Source: Burkholderiales bacterium
GTDB taxonomy: Bacteria > Pseudomonadota > Gammaproteobacteria > Burkholderiales > SG8-39
Reading direction: 5' to 3'
Length of the DNA: 64,000 nucleotides
NCBI GenBank assembly: GCA_027493935.1
Contig: JAOSJV010000001.1
Coordinates: 558,001-622,000 of the forward strand
Each line of letters begins with the position of its first letter. Position 1 is the first letter of the stretch. This document shows positions 31,325 to 39,608 of the stretch, piece by piece. The notes under the pieces were generated by a model. The model was not told the DNA's origin and searched no databases. It worked only from the letters and a program-made list of their open reading frames with translations. Made by a program: the position numbers and the translations under genes.

Positions 31325-31510
31325 CAGAACCGGCGAGGCGATGCGCACCTGTACGAGAAGGGCGTCGTCAGCCTGGGAAGAGCCGCCAAGATCGCCGGGC
31401 AGCCTCTGAGCGAGTTCATCGTCCGGCTCGGCGCGTTGAAGATTCCCGTCGCGCGCTACTCCTCCGACGAGCTCTCGCGGGAGATCGCCGAGCTTGGCGG
31501 AGATCGTCGA
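31325..31510 (+). pseudogene. Fragment of a UPF0175-type antitoxin
   Basis: After a stop at 31322 the frame reads LYEKGVVSLGRAAKIAGQPL and SEFIVRLGALKIPVARYSSD, then ELSREIAELGG. This matches the C-terminal half of UPF0175 antitoxins, which carry a ribbon or helix DNA-binding region. The N-terminal half and a start codon are not present. It directly precedes the PIN-like toxin fragment, the usual gene order for this module. Confidence 0.6.
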
Positions 31511-31963
31511 GGCCGATGCCGGCCCGCTGATCGCACTCGGCCGTCTCGACAAGCTCTCTCTTCTCGGCGTCGTCTTCGATGGCACGATCGTGCCTCAGGC
31601 GGTCTACGAAGGGACACAGGCGCCGCGGACGCGTACCGCGCTCGCGGCGGCAGGTCACGACGCGATCTGGACCGGGGACTGGACGCCCGATCCCGGCGAC
31701 GAGGCGATCCTGGAGTTTGCGCAGCGCGAATCGCGGATCCTGATCACGCTCGACAAGGACTTCGGCGAGCTGGCGGTGGTGTTCGGCAGCCGCATTGCGG
31801 AATCCTCCGGCTCGTCGATCTCCATCCGTCGCGCCAGGCGTCGGTCTGCGAGGATGTCCTTGCCCGGTATGGCACCGAGCTGGCCGCCGGGGCAATCGTG
31901 ACCGTTACGCCGGACCGAGCGCGTCTGCGGCCGGCTGACGCCTCGGAGGAATCCGAGTCCTGA
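31494..31963 (+). pseudogene. Chimeric PIN-like toxin: DUF3368 start joined to DUF5615-like end
   Basis: From TTG 31494 the frame reads EADAGPLIALGRLDKLSLLG, VVFDGTIVPQAVYEG, the N-terminal half of DUF3368 PIN-like toxins. It then switches to AAGHDAIWTGDWTPDPGDEA, ILITLDKDFGELAVVFG, typical of DUF5615 (Mut7-C/PIN-like) proteins. One missing base near 31790 moves the ending into another frame (PHCGILRLVDLHPS, GAIVTVTPDRARLRPAD, stop at 31963). Thus two different toxin families appear spliced by deletion. Unlikely to be functional. Confidence 0.6.
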
Positions 31964-32082
31964 TAGCAAGAAGTTGGGCGCCCGCTGGCTTGGCCGTGCG
32001 GCTGCGTGAGTTTTGCGTGAGTCGGCTGTGCAAAGTGCTGCGCAGTCCTGCAATGGACGCGACGGGCGACCCCGGAAGTTGC

Positions 32083-32406
32083 TCATTCATCAAGTGCTGC
32101 CCGGCCACCGGGCGGTCGGGGGGTCGCCTTGCCGTGCGCGTGCTTGGCCCAATAACCAAGGCCGGGAAGGGAAATGTTCGCGTGGCGACAGATCTTCGCG
32201 AATCGAACGTCCGATATGCCCAGCGTCTTCGCCAGGGTCCTGCGTGGCTCCTGCCACACCAGATCGTAGAGCTGCTGCCGTGTGAGCTCGCGTCCCAATC
32301 TGCCTCCCGGCCATTTTTTGCCTCCATCGCCGAAGGTGCGAGTACGAACTCGCTTCCCGACGCGGGTAGGCACCATATCTTCCCCCGCTTCGCCATCTCG
32401 TGGCAT
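32083..32406 (-). CDS. Putative DNA-binding protein, short form
   Basis: The 107-residue protein contains LTRQQLYDLVWQEPRRTLAK, LGISDVRFAKICRHANIS and LPGLGYWAKHAHGK. This is a helix-turn-helix-like N-terminal domain seen in hypothetical proteins of mobile islands that are usually much longer. Here it stops soon after the domain. The start ATG 32406 has only a weak ribosome site. It is divergent from hipB, with the hip operator region between them. From 31964 to 32082 nothing is recognised. Confidence 0.5.
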   Translation of the reverse strand: MPRDGEAGEDMVPTRVGKRVRTRTFGDGGKKWPGGRLGRELTRQQLYDLVWQEPRRTLAKTLGISDVRFAKICRHANISLPGLGYWAKHAHGKATPRPPGGRAALDE

Positions 32407-32415
32407 CGCCTAGAA

Positions 32416-32501
32416 GCGATATTGTCAGGATATTCGCTATAGACGATTTTTACATCGCTTTAAAGCGATTTCTTGACAATATCGCCCTTAGACGATAATC
32501 T
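32416..32501 (+). promoter_or_regulatory. hipBA promoter and operators
   Basis: TTGACA at 32473-32478 and TAATCT at 32496-32501 (17-bp spacing) form a good promoter only a few bases before ATG 32508. TATCG-N8-CGATA at 32480-32497 matches the form of the E. coli HipB operator (TATCC-N8-GGATA) and overlaps the promoter. ATCGCTTTAAAGCGAT (32454-32469) is a perfect palindrome, and GCGATATTGTCA (32416-32427) is an inverted copy of TGACAATATCGC (32474-32485). Several HipB sites allowing looping are likely. Confidence 0.75.
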
Positions 32502-32507
32502 GTCCTC

Positions 32508-32772
32508 ATGGACTATCCCATCCGCTTTCCAGACCAAATCAGGCAACAACTGCGCGCGCTGCGCAAGACCAAGGGCCTGACGCAGGCGCAGCTTGGCAAG
32601 TTGCTGGGCGTTCGGCAGGTTCGCATTGCTGAAATCGAGCGGGACCCCCTCTGTTATAAGCGTCGCGCAACTGTTCAAGCTCCTCACCGCCTTGGACGCA
32701 CACATCGTGCTGCGTGATTCGCGACCAGACGACGCCGCCAAGCCGGACACAGTGCCGAAAGGCTCTTGGTGA
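32508..32772 (+). CDS. hipB: Antitoxin/repressor HipB (frameshift at a C run)
   Basis: HipB is the Xre-type antitoxin that binds HipA and represses hipBA. FPDQIRQQLRALRKTKGLTQ, AQLGKLLGVRQVRIAEIERD is a typical Xre helix-turn-helix. The frame breaks in the five-C run at 32644-32648. With one C removed the protein continues PSVISVAQLFKLLTALDAHI, VLRDSRPDD and ends GSW at 32772, the normal 87-residue length, with its TGA overlapping the hipA GTG. As given, the ORF ends at 32717 and would lack the C-terminal dimerisation part. Confidence 0.85.
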
Positions 32773-34100
32773 GTACCGAACTCACCGTCTGGATGAACGG
32801 CGAACTGGTCGGAGTGTGGTCGCGGACCCGTACTGGCGGTCATCGCCTGACCTATGAGGAAACCTGGCTGCATTCCCCGCGGCGGCGGTCGCTTTCGCTG
32901 TCACTCCCTATCGGCCCATCTCGCGAGATCACCGGAGCGCCGGTATCGAACTACTTCGAGAATCTGCTGCCCGAAAACGACAACATCCGACGTCGGCTCA
33001 GTACGCGCTTTCGCACTCGGGGCACTGCAGCGTTTGAACTGCTGACTGCCATCGGACGCGATTGCGTCGGCGCCGTTCAACTGCTGCCCCCGGGGACTAC
33101 CCCGGAGGGATTCGACCGGGTTGACGGTGTGCCGGTCGACGATGCCGAAGTCGAGCAGCTGCTTCGAAGCGTCACTGCCGAGCCTTTGCCCGGAGCAAAC
33201 GAAGACCCCGATGAGTTTCGCGTTTCGATAGCGGGCGCCCAGGAGAAGACCGCTCTCTTGTTCCAACACGGAAAATGGTTCCGTCCACGCGGCGCAACCC
33301 CGACGACTCACATCATGAAGTTGCCGCTCGGGATTGTCGGGGGAGGGCTGCAGCTCGACATGTCAGAGTCGGTCGAGAACGAATGGCTTTGCGCGCAGCT
33401 TCTTCGCGAGCTTGGCTTTTCGGTGGCGACAACCGAAATAGCGGTCTTTGGCGCGCAGAAGGTGCTGGTCGTCGAGCGCTTCGATCGGCAGTGGATGGAC
33501 GAGCGATGGATAGCGAGGTTGCCTCAGGAAGATTTCTGCCAGGCGCTCGCGGTACCGCCCGATAGAAAGTATGAGTCCGACGGCGGACCGGGAATAGAAG
33601 ACGCGTTGAAACTGCTTTCGGGTAGCGCCGCGCCCAACGTGGACCGCGAGCAGTTCCTGCTGGTGCAACTGGCTTTCTGGCTGCTGGCCGCCACAGACGG
33701 GCACGCGAAGAACTTTTCCTTGTTCCTCAACGCAGGCGACAGCTATCGTCTGACACCACTCTACGACGTGCTCTCGGCCTGGCCCGTCATCGGTCACGGC
33801 GCCAATTCGCTTGCGCCGCAGAAAGCGAAATTGGCGATGGGACTGCGCGCCAAGAACATGCATTACAGGCTGAGGGAGATTCGCGCCCGCCACTATCGTG
33901 AGGTGGCCGACAAGAGCGGCGTGCCGACTGTGTGGGACAAGATGCAGCACTTGATCGGCGACGTGCCGCGATCGCTGGCCGCAGTGGAAAGTCGCCTTGC
34001 GCCATCCTTTCCCAGGGGGCTATGGGAACGAATCTCAGCCGGCATGCTCTCCCAAGCGGACGCCTTCAAGAACGAACTTCTTGGTACTGGCCCGGCATGA
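32769..34100 (+). CDS. hipA: Toxin kinase HipA
   Basis: HipA is a serine/threonine kinase that inactivates glutamyl-tRNA synthetase in E. coli and induces persistence. The 443-residue protein follows E. coli HipA throughout: S153 in RVSIAGAQEKTALL (the autophosphorylated Ser150 loop), TTHIMKLPLG, VERFDRQWMDERW, RLPQEDFCQAL, KYESDGGPGI, the catalytic TDGHAKNFS and the metal-site LTPLYDVLSAWP. GTG 32769 overlaps the hipB stop. The frame is intact. Codon use is more mixed than in flanking chromosomal genes, consistent with arrival on the island. Confidence 0.96.
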   Translation: MSTELTVWMNGELVGVWSRTRTGGHRLTYEETWLHSPRRRSLSLSLPIGPSREITGAPVSNYFENLLPENDNIRRRLSTRFRTRGTAAFELLTAIGRDCVGAVQLLPPGTTPEGFDRVDGVPVDDAEVEQLLRSVTAEPLPGANEDPDEFRVSIAGAQEKTALLFQHGKWFRPRGATPTTHIMKLPLGIVGGGLQLDMSESVENEWLCAQLLRELGFSVATTEIAVFGAQKVLVVERFDRQWMDERWIARLPQEDFCQALAVPPDRKYESDGGPGIEDALKLLSGSAAPNVDREQFLLVQLAFWLLAATDGHAKNFSLFLNAGDSYRLTPLYDVLSAWPVIGHGANSLAPQKAKLAMGLRAKNMHYRLREIRARHYREVADKSGVPTVWDKMQHLIGDVPRSLAAVESRLAPSFPRGLWERISAGMLSQADAFKNELLGTGPA

Positions 34101-34637
34101 AGGCGAAGCGGGGGTAACTTTTGGGGTAACTGCGAGACTCGAATTGGCAGAAATCCAGCATCTACGCGCCTTTTCGGGCGGAATGCGAGTGTGCCCTTGC
34201 CACCACTCCTTCAACCACTTGCCGGCTCTGAATTCGGCACCTGTGCCGAACTTGTGCCGATAGGCCGAGGCTGCCGAGCATCAGCTCAACGAGCGCATTG
34301 CATCGGGCCGCAAGATGCGCCCTTGGCCACCAGGAATTCGCCGCCTCGATCGGAGTTTGGGGAGTCCTGACAGGGCACGACCGCGCGGATCGTTCGTCGC
34401 CGCGCGTAGCGGGCCTCGAGCGTTCCCGGGATCCCGCCGTCGCCCGGCGCGCCTTGCCGGTCGGGTCGGCGCGAACGCCGAGCGGGGCGCCGAGCCAGGA
34501 CTTCTCGACCGGATCGAGGTCCCTGCTCGCGAGCTTCCCGGACACCGCGCCGTAGAGATGCAGCCGCCGCCGGCCGACGGCGCAATCGGGGAGGCGCGTC
34601 GCGCGGCGCCAGCCCGGGCGGGTGGCGGCGCGCGGGG
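34101..34637. other. Island right end and flank, no gene recognised
   Basis: After hipA, 34101-34317 is non-coding or degenerate island sequence. It includes the near-repeat GGGGTAACTTTTGGGGTAAC and a Cys-containing short frame that I cannot assign, and no integrase. The 15-bp tRNA-end copy (34318-34332) follows. From 34333 to 34637 the sequence is again very GC-rich chromosome. A minus-strand frame there (RLPDCAVGRRRLHLYGAVSG) may be a remnant but matches nothing I recognise. Confidence 0.5.
34318..34332 (+). other. attR-like copy of the tRNA-Phe 3' end
   Basis: CGCCCTTGGCCACCA is identical to the final 15 bases of the tRNA-Phe gene including CCA. There is no tRNA here. It marks the right boundary of the island. 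Confidence 0.75.
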
Positions 34638-35366
34638 TCAGGCGCTCGCACCGCCGCCGAGATAGGACTCGACGACGCGCGGATTCGCGGCGAGCTCGCG
34701 CGCGGTGCCCTCGAGCACGATCTCGCCGGTCTCGATCACGTAGCCGTGGTCGGCCACCTGCAGCGCGGCGCGCGCGTTCTGCTCGACGAGCAGGATCGAC
34801 ACCCCGGTCTGGTGCAGGTCGGCGATGATGTGGAAGATCTCGCGCACGAACCGGGGTGCGAGGCCGAGGCTCGGCTCGTCGAGCAGGAGCAGCCGCGGCT
34901 TCGCCATCAGCGCACGGCCGAGCGCGAGCATCTGCCGCTCGCCGCCCGAGAGCGTGCCCGCGAGCTGCCGGCGCCGCTCCTGCAGGCGCGGGAAACGCTG
35001 ATACACCGCCTCGGTGTCGGCGCCCACCGTGCGGTCGCCGCGCGTATGGCGCTGGAACGCCCCGAGCAGCAGGTTGTCCTCCACGGTGAGCTCGCCGAAC
35101 AGCTCGCGGCGCTCCGGGACCAGGCACAGCCCGCGGGCGACGCGTGCCTCGACCGACGCGTCGGCGAGGTCAGCCCCGGCGTACTCGGCGTGCCCGGTGT
35201 AGGGCAGCAGCCCCATGAGGGCTCCGAGCATGGTCGTCTTGCCTGCCCCGTTCGGCCCGATCACGGTGACGATGCTGCCCTCCGGCACCCGCAGGCTCGC
35301 GCGATGCAGCGCCTCCACCTTGCCGTAGCACACCGAGAGCTCGCGCACCTCGAGCGTCGCGCTCAC
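34638..35366 (-). CDS. livF: Branched-chain-type ABC transporter ATP-binding protein LivF
   Basis: This 242-residue ATPase has Walker A GPNGAGKTTMLGALMG, the Q-loop region, signature LSGGERQMLALGRALMAKP, Walker B RLLLLDEPSLGLAP and the switch His-containing LVEQNA. The pattern GLCLVPERRELFGELTVEDN and the end NPRVVESYLGGG are typical of LivF. GTG 35366 overlaps the stop of livMG (GTGA), so translation is coupled. It energises uptake by the LivH/LivM permease pair. Substrates of this family include branched amino acids, amides and many aromatic or dicarboxylic acids. Confidence 0.95.
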   Translation of the reverse strand: MSATLEVRELSVCYGKVEALHRASLRVPEGSIVTVIGPNGAGKTTMLGALMGLLPYTGHAEYAGADLADASVEARVARGLCLVPERRELFGELTVEDNLLLGAFQRHTRGDRTVGADTEAVYQRFPRLQERRRQLAGTLSGGERQMLALGRALMAKPRLLLLDEPSLGLAPRFVREIFHIIADLHQTGVSILLVEQNARAALQVADHGYVIETGEIVLEGTARELAANPRVVESYLGGGASA

Positions 35367-37126
35367 TCGATGCCTCCGAGGTACGCCTCGATCACGGCCG
35401 GATTGCGCTGGATCTCCTGCGGCAGGCCCGCGGCGAGCTTTTCGCCGAAGTCCATGACCACGAGCCGGTCGACCAGCCCCATCACGAAATCCATGTCGTG
35501 CTCGACGAGCAGGATGCTGATGCCCTCCGCGCGCAGGCCGCGCAGAAGTGCCGCGAGGGACTGCTTCTCGCGGTAGCGCAGCCCGGCCGCCGGCTCGTCG
35601 AGGAGCAGCAGCACCGGGTCGGCGGCGAGCGCACGCGCGATCTCCACCAGGCGCTGCTGGCCGAGCGGCAGGCTGCCCGCCGCGTCGAGCAGGTGCTCGC
35701 CGAGCCCGACCCGCTCGACCTGGCGCGCCGCCTCCGCGCGCAGCCGCGCTTCCTCGGCCCGGTCGAGGCGCAGGATCGAGGCGACCGTGCCGTGCCGGCC
35801 GCGCAGGTGCGCGCCGATCGCCACGTTCTCGAGCACCGACATCGCGCCCACGAGGTTCACGTGCTGGAAGGTGCGCCCGATGCCGCGCCGCGCGATGTCG
35901 CGCGCGAGGAGCCGGTCGATGCGCTCGCCGCGGAAGAGGATCTCGCCGTCGTCGGCCGCGAGCACGCCGGTGATCAGGTTGAACATGGTGCTCTTGCCGG
36001 CGCCGTTGGGGCCGATCAGGCCGAGAATCTCGCCGGTCTTCATGTCGAACGAGAGGTGGCTCACCGCGACCAGCCCGCCGAACTGCTTGTGCGCCGCGCG
36101 CACGTCGAGCAGGGGCTCGCCGGCGCGCGGCCGCTCGCGCCGCGCGAGCGGCGCGGCATCGCCCGGCCGCGAGGCCTGGCGCGACGCGGGCACGAGCCGG
36201 GCGAAGGCGGGCATCAGACCGGCGCTGGTGCGGTGCAGGAGCGCCACCATGAGCACGCCGAACACGATCACCTCGTAGTTGCCGCTCTGCTCGAAGAGCG
36301 CCGGCAGGATGTCCTTCAGCCATTCCTTGAGCATCGTCAGCACCGATGCGCCCACCACCGCGCCCCACACGCTGCTCGCTCCGCCGACCACCGCCATGAA
36401 GAGGTACTCGATGCCGGCGTTGACGTTGAACGGCCCGGGGCTGACGAAGCGCAGAAAGTGCGCGTACAGCCAGCCCGATAGCGCCGCGAGGAGCGCGGCG
36501 TAGAGAAAGACGACGAGCTTCAGGCGCGCGGTGTTCACGCCGAAGCTCTCGGCCATGGTGCCGCGGAAGCGCAGCGCCCGCACCGCGCGGCCGGAGCGCG
36601 AGTCGAGCAGGTTGCGCGCGGCGACGAGCGCAGCGAGCGTCGCGATCCAGATGAGCACGTAGGAGTCGCGGCCGCTGTCGACCGTCCAGCCGGCGACCGT
36701 GATCGGCGGCACCCCCTGCAGCCCGTTGTAGCGGCCGAGGATCTCGAGGTTGCCGAACACGAAGTAGAGCGCGATGCCCCAGGCGATGGTGCTGATCGGC
36801 AGGTAGTGGCCGGAGAGCCGCACCGTGATCGCGCCGATGCCGAGCGCGGCGAGACCGGTCAGCGCGAGCCCGGCCGGCAGCGACAGCCACGGCGAGATCG
36901 CGTACACCGTCGTGAGCACCCCGGTCGCGTAGGCGCCGATCCCGACGAACGCCTGCTGGCCGAACGACATCAGGCCCGCCACGCCGGTGAGCAGCACCAG
37001 GCCCAGCGTGACGAGCGCCGCCAAGCCGATGTAGTTCATCAGCGTGACGTAGAACTCGGGCAGCGCGAACGGCGCCGCGATCAGGAATCCGAGGAAGAGG
37101 CCGAACGCGGCACGCGCCGGGTTCAC
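35363..37126 (-). CDS. livMG: Fused LivM permease and LivG ATPase
   Basis: One 587-residue frame joins a LivM-type permease (about 1-310; GLMSFGQQAFVGIGAYATGV, RGTMAESFGVNTARLKLVVF, VVGGASSVWGAVVGAS) to a LivG ATPase (about 335-587; Walker A GLIGPNGAGKSTMFNLITGV, GIGRTFQHVNLVGAMSVLEN, signature LPLGQQRLVEIARAL, LLLLDEPAAGL, ending NPAVIEAYLGG). There is an Arg/Pro-rich linker between them. Such fusions are common in betaproteobacteria. GTG 37126 overlaps the livH stop. The frame is intact across the junction, so the fusion is genuine. Confidence 0.95.
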   Translation of the reverse strand: MNPARAAFGLFLGFLIAAPFALPEFYVTLMNYIGLAALVTLGLVLLTGVAGLMSFGQQAFVGIGAYATGVLTTVYAISPWLSLPAGLALTGLAALGIGAITVRLSGHYLPISTIAWGIALYFVFGNLEILGRYNGLQGVPPITVAGWTVDSGRDSYVLIWIATLAALVAARNLLDSRSGRAVRALRFRGTMAESFGVNTARLKLVVFLYAALLAALSGWLYAHFLRFVSPGPFNVNAGIEYLFMAVVGGASSVWGAVVGASVLTMLKEWLKDILPALFEQSGNYEVIVFGVLMVALLHRTSAGLMPAFARLVPASRQASRPGDAAPLARRERPRAGEPLLDVRAAHKQFGGLVAVSHLSFDMKTGEILGLIGPNGAGKSTMFNLITGVLAADDGEILFRGERIDRLLARDIARRGIGRTFQHVNLVGAMSVLENVAIGAHLRGRHGTVASILRLDRAEEARLRAEAARQVERVGLGEHLLDAAGSLPLGQQRLVEIARALAADPVLLLLDEPAAGLRYREKQSLAALLRGLRAEGISILLVEHDMDFVMGLVDRLVVMDFGEKLAAGLPQEIQRNPAVIEAYLGGIE

Positions 37127-38166
37127 TCCTGCTCCTCCTCCTCGACGTGGCGCGAGCGCAGCGACAGCCAGACCAGCACCGGGATGATCAGTGTGAAGAC
37201 GATGCTCTCCTTGTATGCGCTCGCCCAGAACGATGCGAAGGACTCGAGCAGCCCGACCGTGAGCGCGCCCAGCGCGGCGAGCGGATAGCTCACCATGCCG
37301 CCGAGGATCGCGCCGACGAACCCCTTGAGACCGATGATGAAGCCGGTGTCGTAGTAGAGCGTCGTGATCGGCGAGATGAGGATGCCCGAGACCGCGCCGA
37401 TGAACGCCGCGAGCAGGAACGAGAGCTGGCCCATGAGGTTCGCCGGGATCCCGACCAGGCGCGCGCCGACGCGGTTCACCGCGGTCGCGCGCAGCGCCTT
37501 GCCGTAGATCGAGCGCTCGAACAGGAACCACAGCGCGGCGATCAGCACCAGGCTCGCGGCCACCACCCACAGGCTCTGCGCGCTCACGTTCAGCACCCCG
37601 AGCTGGAACTGGCCGTCCGAGAACGGCCGCGAGCGCAGGCCCTCGCCGCCGAAGAAGACGAGGCTCAAGCCCATCATCACGTAGTGCACGGCCATCGAGA
37701 CGATGAAGAGCACCAGCACCGAGGCGCTCGCGAGCGGCTGGTAGGCGACGCGGTACATGATCGGTCCGAGCGGAACCACCATCGCGAGCACGAGCAGAAC
37801 CTGCGCCCACTGGGCGAGGTTGCGCGGCACGGCCCACCAGACCGCTCCGGCGACCGCGGCCGGCAGCACGACGTAGAGCGCGAGGATGCGCGGCAGACGG
37901 GCAAGCGCATGCTGGCGCACGGCGCTCGCGACCTCCATCGCCGCGGCGAGCGCGCCGCCCGCGAGGAGGATGTAGATGGTGCCGGGGACGCGTCCCGACT
38001 CCATCAGCGCGAGCGAGAGTGCGGCGTAGGCGATGAACTCGCCCTGCGGAACGAAGATCACCCGCGTGACCGTGAACACGAGGAGGAGCGCGAGCGCGAG
38101 CAGCGCGTAGATCGCGCCGTTCGTGATTCCGTCCTGGGCCAGCCAGGCGACGATCTCGGGGGTCAT
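37123..38166 (-). CDS. livH: Branched-chain-type ABC transporter permease LivH
   Basis: This 347-residue inner-membrane protein has about eight to nine helices. ITNGAIYALLALALLLVFTV at the N-terminus and GLKGFVGAILGGMVSYPLAA near the C-terminus are LivH signatures; ATAVNRVGARLVGIPANLMG is the coupling region that touches the ATPase. The C-terminal tail is acidic (EEEEQE). ATG 38166 is preferred over a longer Arg-rich extension. The gene lies 108 bp after the binding-protein gene, with a hairpin between. Confidence 0.93.
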   Translation of the reverse strand: MTPEIVAWLAQDGITNGAIYALLALALLLVFTVTRVIFVPQGEFIAYAALSLALMESGRVPGTIYILLAGGALAAAMEVASAVRQHALARLPRILALYVVLPAAVAGAVWWAVPRNLAQWAQVLLVLAMVVPLGPIMYRVAYQPLASASVLVLFIVSMAVHYVMMGLSLVFFGGEGLRSRPFSDGQFQLGVLNVSAQSLWVVAASLVLIAALWFLFERSIYGKALRATAVNRVGARLVGIPANLMGQLSFLLAAFIGAVSGILISPITTLYYDTGFIIGLKGFVGAILGGMVSYPLAALGALTVGLLESFASFWASAYKESIVFTLIIPVLVWLSLRSRHVEEEEQE

Positions 38167-38224
38167 GTGCTGCCCTCGGCGGGGCGGGCTGGGGCGTACG
38201 CGCCGGCGCCGCCCGTATGACGAC

Positions 38225-38248
38225 AAAGGGACGGTCGCCCGTCCCCTT
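38225..38248 (-). promoter_or_regulatory. Stem-loop between binding-protein and permease genes
   Basis: AAGGGACGG and CCGTCCCCTT form a 9-bp stem (one bulged C) around a TCGC loop. There is no T-tract. Hairpins in this position often stabilise the upstream binding-protein mRNA, so that LivJ is made in excess over the membrane subunits. Confidence 0.5.
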
Positions 38249-38274
38249 GCGCCGGACCCGCGCGCGGGCCCGCC

Positions 38275-39411
38275 CTACTTCAGCAGGCGCCAGACGCCGT
38301 TCTCGACCCGGACCAGCACGCGCGCGCGCTCGTCCTGGCCGTTGTGGTTGGTCGGCGTCATGTTGTACACGCCATGCGAACCGACGACGTTCTTGACGCC
38401 CTCGAGCGCATCGCGCAGCGCGGCGCGGAACTCGGGCGTGCCCGGCTTCGCCTTCTTGAGCGCCGCCGGCACCGCTGCGTTCAGGATCAGCACGCCGTCG
38501 TAGCTGTAGCCGCCGAAGGCGTTTCGCTTGCCGGCGCCGAAGGTGTCCTCGTAGCGCTTGGTGAACTCGGACGAGACCGCCTTGGTCGGGTAGCTCGCCG
38601 GCAGCTCCTCGGGGACGATCAGCGGGCCGGTCGGCGCGACCGCGCCTTCGACCGCCTTGCCGCCGACGCGGATGAACTCGGCGTTCACCGTGCCGTGGTT
38701 GTGGTAGATCCGGCCCTTGTAGCCGCGCTCGACGAGCGCGACGTGCGGCAGCGCGCCGCCGGTGCCCGAGCCGCCGACCACGACCGCGTCGGGCTTGGCG
38801 GCAAGGATCTTCAGCACCTGCCCGGTCACGCTCGTGTCGGCGCGGGCGTAGCGCTCGTCGGTGACCACCTTGTAGCCGTACGCGGCGGCGTGATGCGTGG
38901 TGGCCTTGTACATCAGGTCGCCCCAGCCGTCGGAGAACCCGATGAAGCCGACCGTCTTCACGCCGTTTGCCTTCATGTGCTCGGCGACCGCGCCCATCAT
39001 GAGCTCGGTCGGCTGCGGCACGACGAAGGTCCAGTGGTACTTCTCGGGCGGCAGCGCGATCGGCGTCAGGCAGACGTAGGGCGTCTTGGTCTCGAAGGCG
39101 ACCTGCGCGATCTGCAGCGACGAGGGCACGCCGTTCGAGCCCATGATCGCGTCGACCTTGTCCTCGGTGATCAGCTTGCGCGCGTTCTTGCCGGCGTTGG
39201 TGGCGTCCGACCCGTCCTCCAGGACGATGTACTTCACCGGCTCGCCGCCGAGCGTCTTCGGCATGAGCTGGAACGCGTTCTTGTAGTGGATGCCGAGCGA
39301 TGCGCCCGGACCGGTCGCGCCGAGCGTCACGCCGATCGTGATCTCGGCGTGCGCGGCGGCGGCGCCGAGCGCGGTCGCGGCGGCGAGCGCTGCGAGCAAT
39401 GTGCGGTTCAT
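38275..39411 (-). CDS. Periplasmic substrate-binding protein of the Liv-type transporter
   Basis: AGGAGGAAAGC precedes ATG 39411. The protein (378 residues) has a signal peptide (MNRTLLAALAAATALGAAAA ending HA) and a type I periplasmic-binding fold: ITIGVTLGATGPGASLGIHY, VLEDGSDATNAGKNARKLIT, VDAIMGSNGVPSSLQIAQVA, GFIGFSDGWGDLM, AVVVGGSGTGGALPHVAL. It delivers the ligand to LivH/LivM. Variation in the ligand pocket prevents assignment of substrate; the divergent CoA-ligase operon suggests an organic or aromatic acid rather than an amino acid. Confidence 0.93.
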   Translation of the reverse strand: MNRTLLAALAAATALGAAAAHAEITIGVTLGATGPGASLGIHYKNAFQLMPKTLGGEPVKYIVLEDGSDATNAGKNARKLITEDKVDAIMGSNGVPSSLQIAQVAFETKTPYVCLTPIALPPEKYHWTFVVPQPTELMMGAVAEHMKANGVKTVGFIGFSDGWGDLMYKATTHHAAAYGYKVVTDERYARADTSVTGQVLKILAAKPDAVVVGGSGTGGALPHVALVERGYKGRIYHNHGTVNAEFIRVGGKAVEGAVAPTGPLIVPEELPASYPTKAVSSEFTKRYEDTFGAGKRNAFGGYSYDGVLILNAAVPAALKKAKPGTPEFRAALRDALEGVKNVVGSHGVYNMTPTNHNGQDERARVLVRVENGVWRLLK

Positions 39412-39493
39412 GCTTTCCTCCTCGTTGGGCTGTGAGCGCCGGACCGGCTGCGCCGGCCGGCGCGGGGCGCCTTGGATTCCCCTGCGGCTGGAT

Positions 39494-39522
39494 ATAATCG
39501 ACGCGCTGCGAAAGGCTGTCAA
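39494..39522 (-). promoter_or_regulatory. Promoter for the transporter operon
   Basis: On the minus strand TTGACA (39522-39517) and GATTAT (39499-39494) are separated by 17 bp, about 80 bp before the binding-protein start. The same segment also shows TATAAT on the plus strand (39493-39498), which could serve the divergent ligase gene at 39609. Confidence 0.6.
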
Positions 39523-39608
39523 CCGCTCGGGCGCACATGCTGCAGGACGAGAAATGCATCGCCGCGCGCGCGCCGGGCGCGCGGCGCGCCTGAGCCGCGC
39601 GGCGCGCG

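Noticed and set aside
34101..34317. Integrase remnant at the right end of the island
   Set aside because: No Arg-His-Arg-Tyr recombinase motifs could be found on either strand; only short unassignable frames remain.
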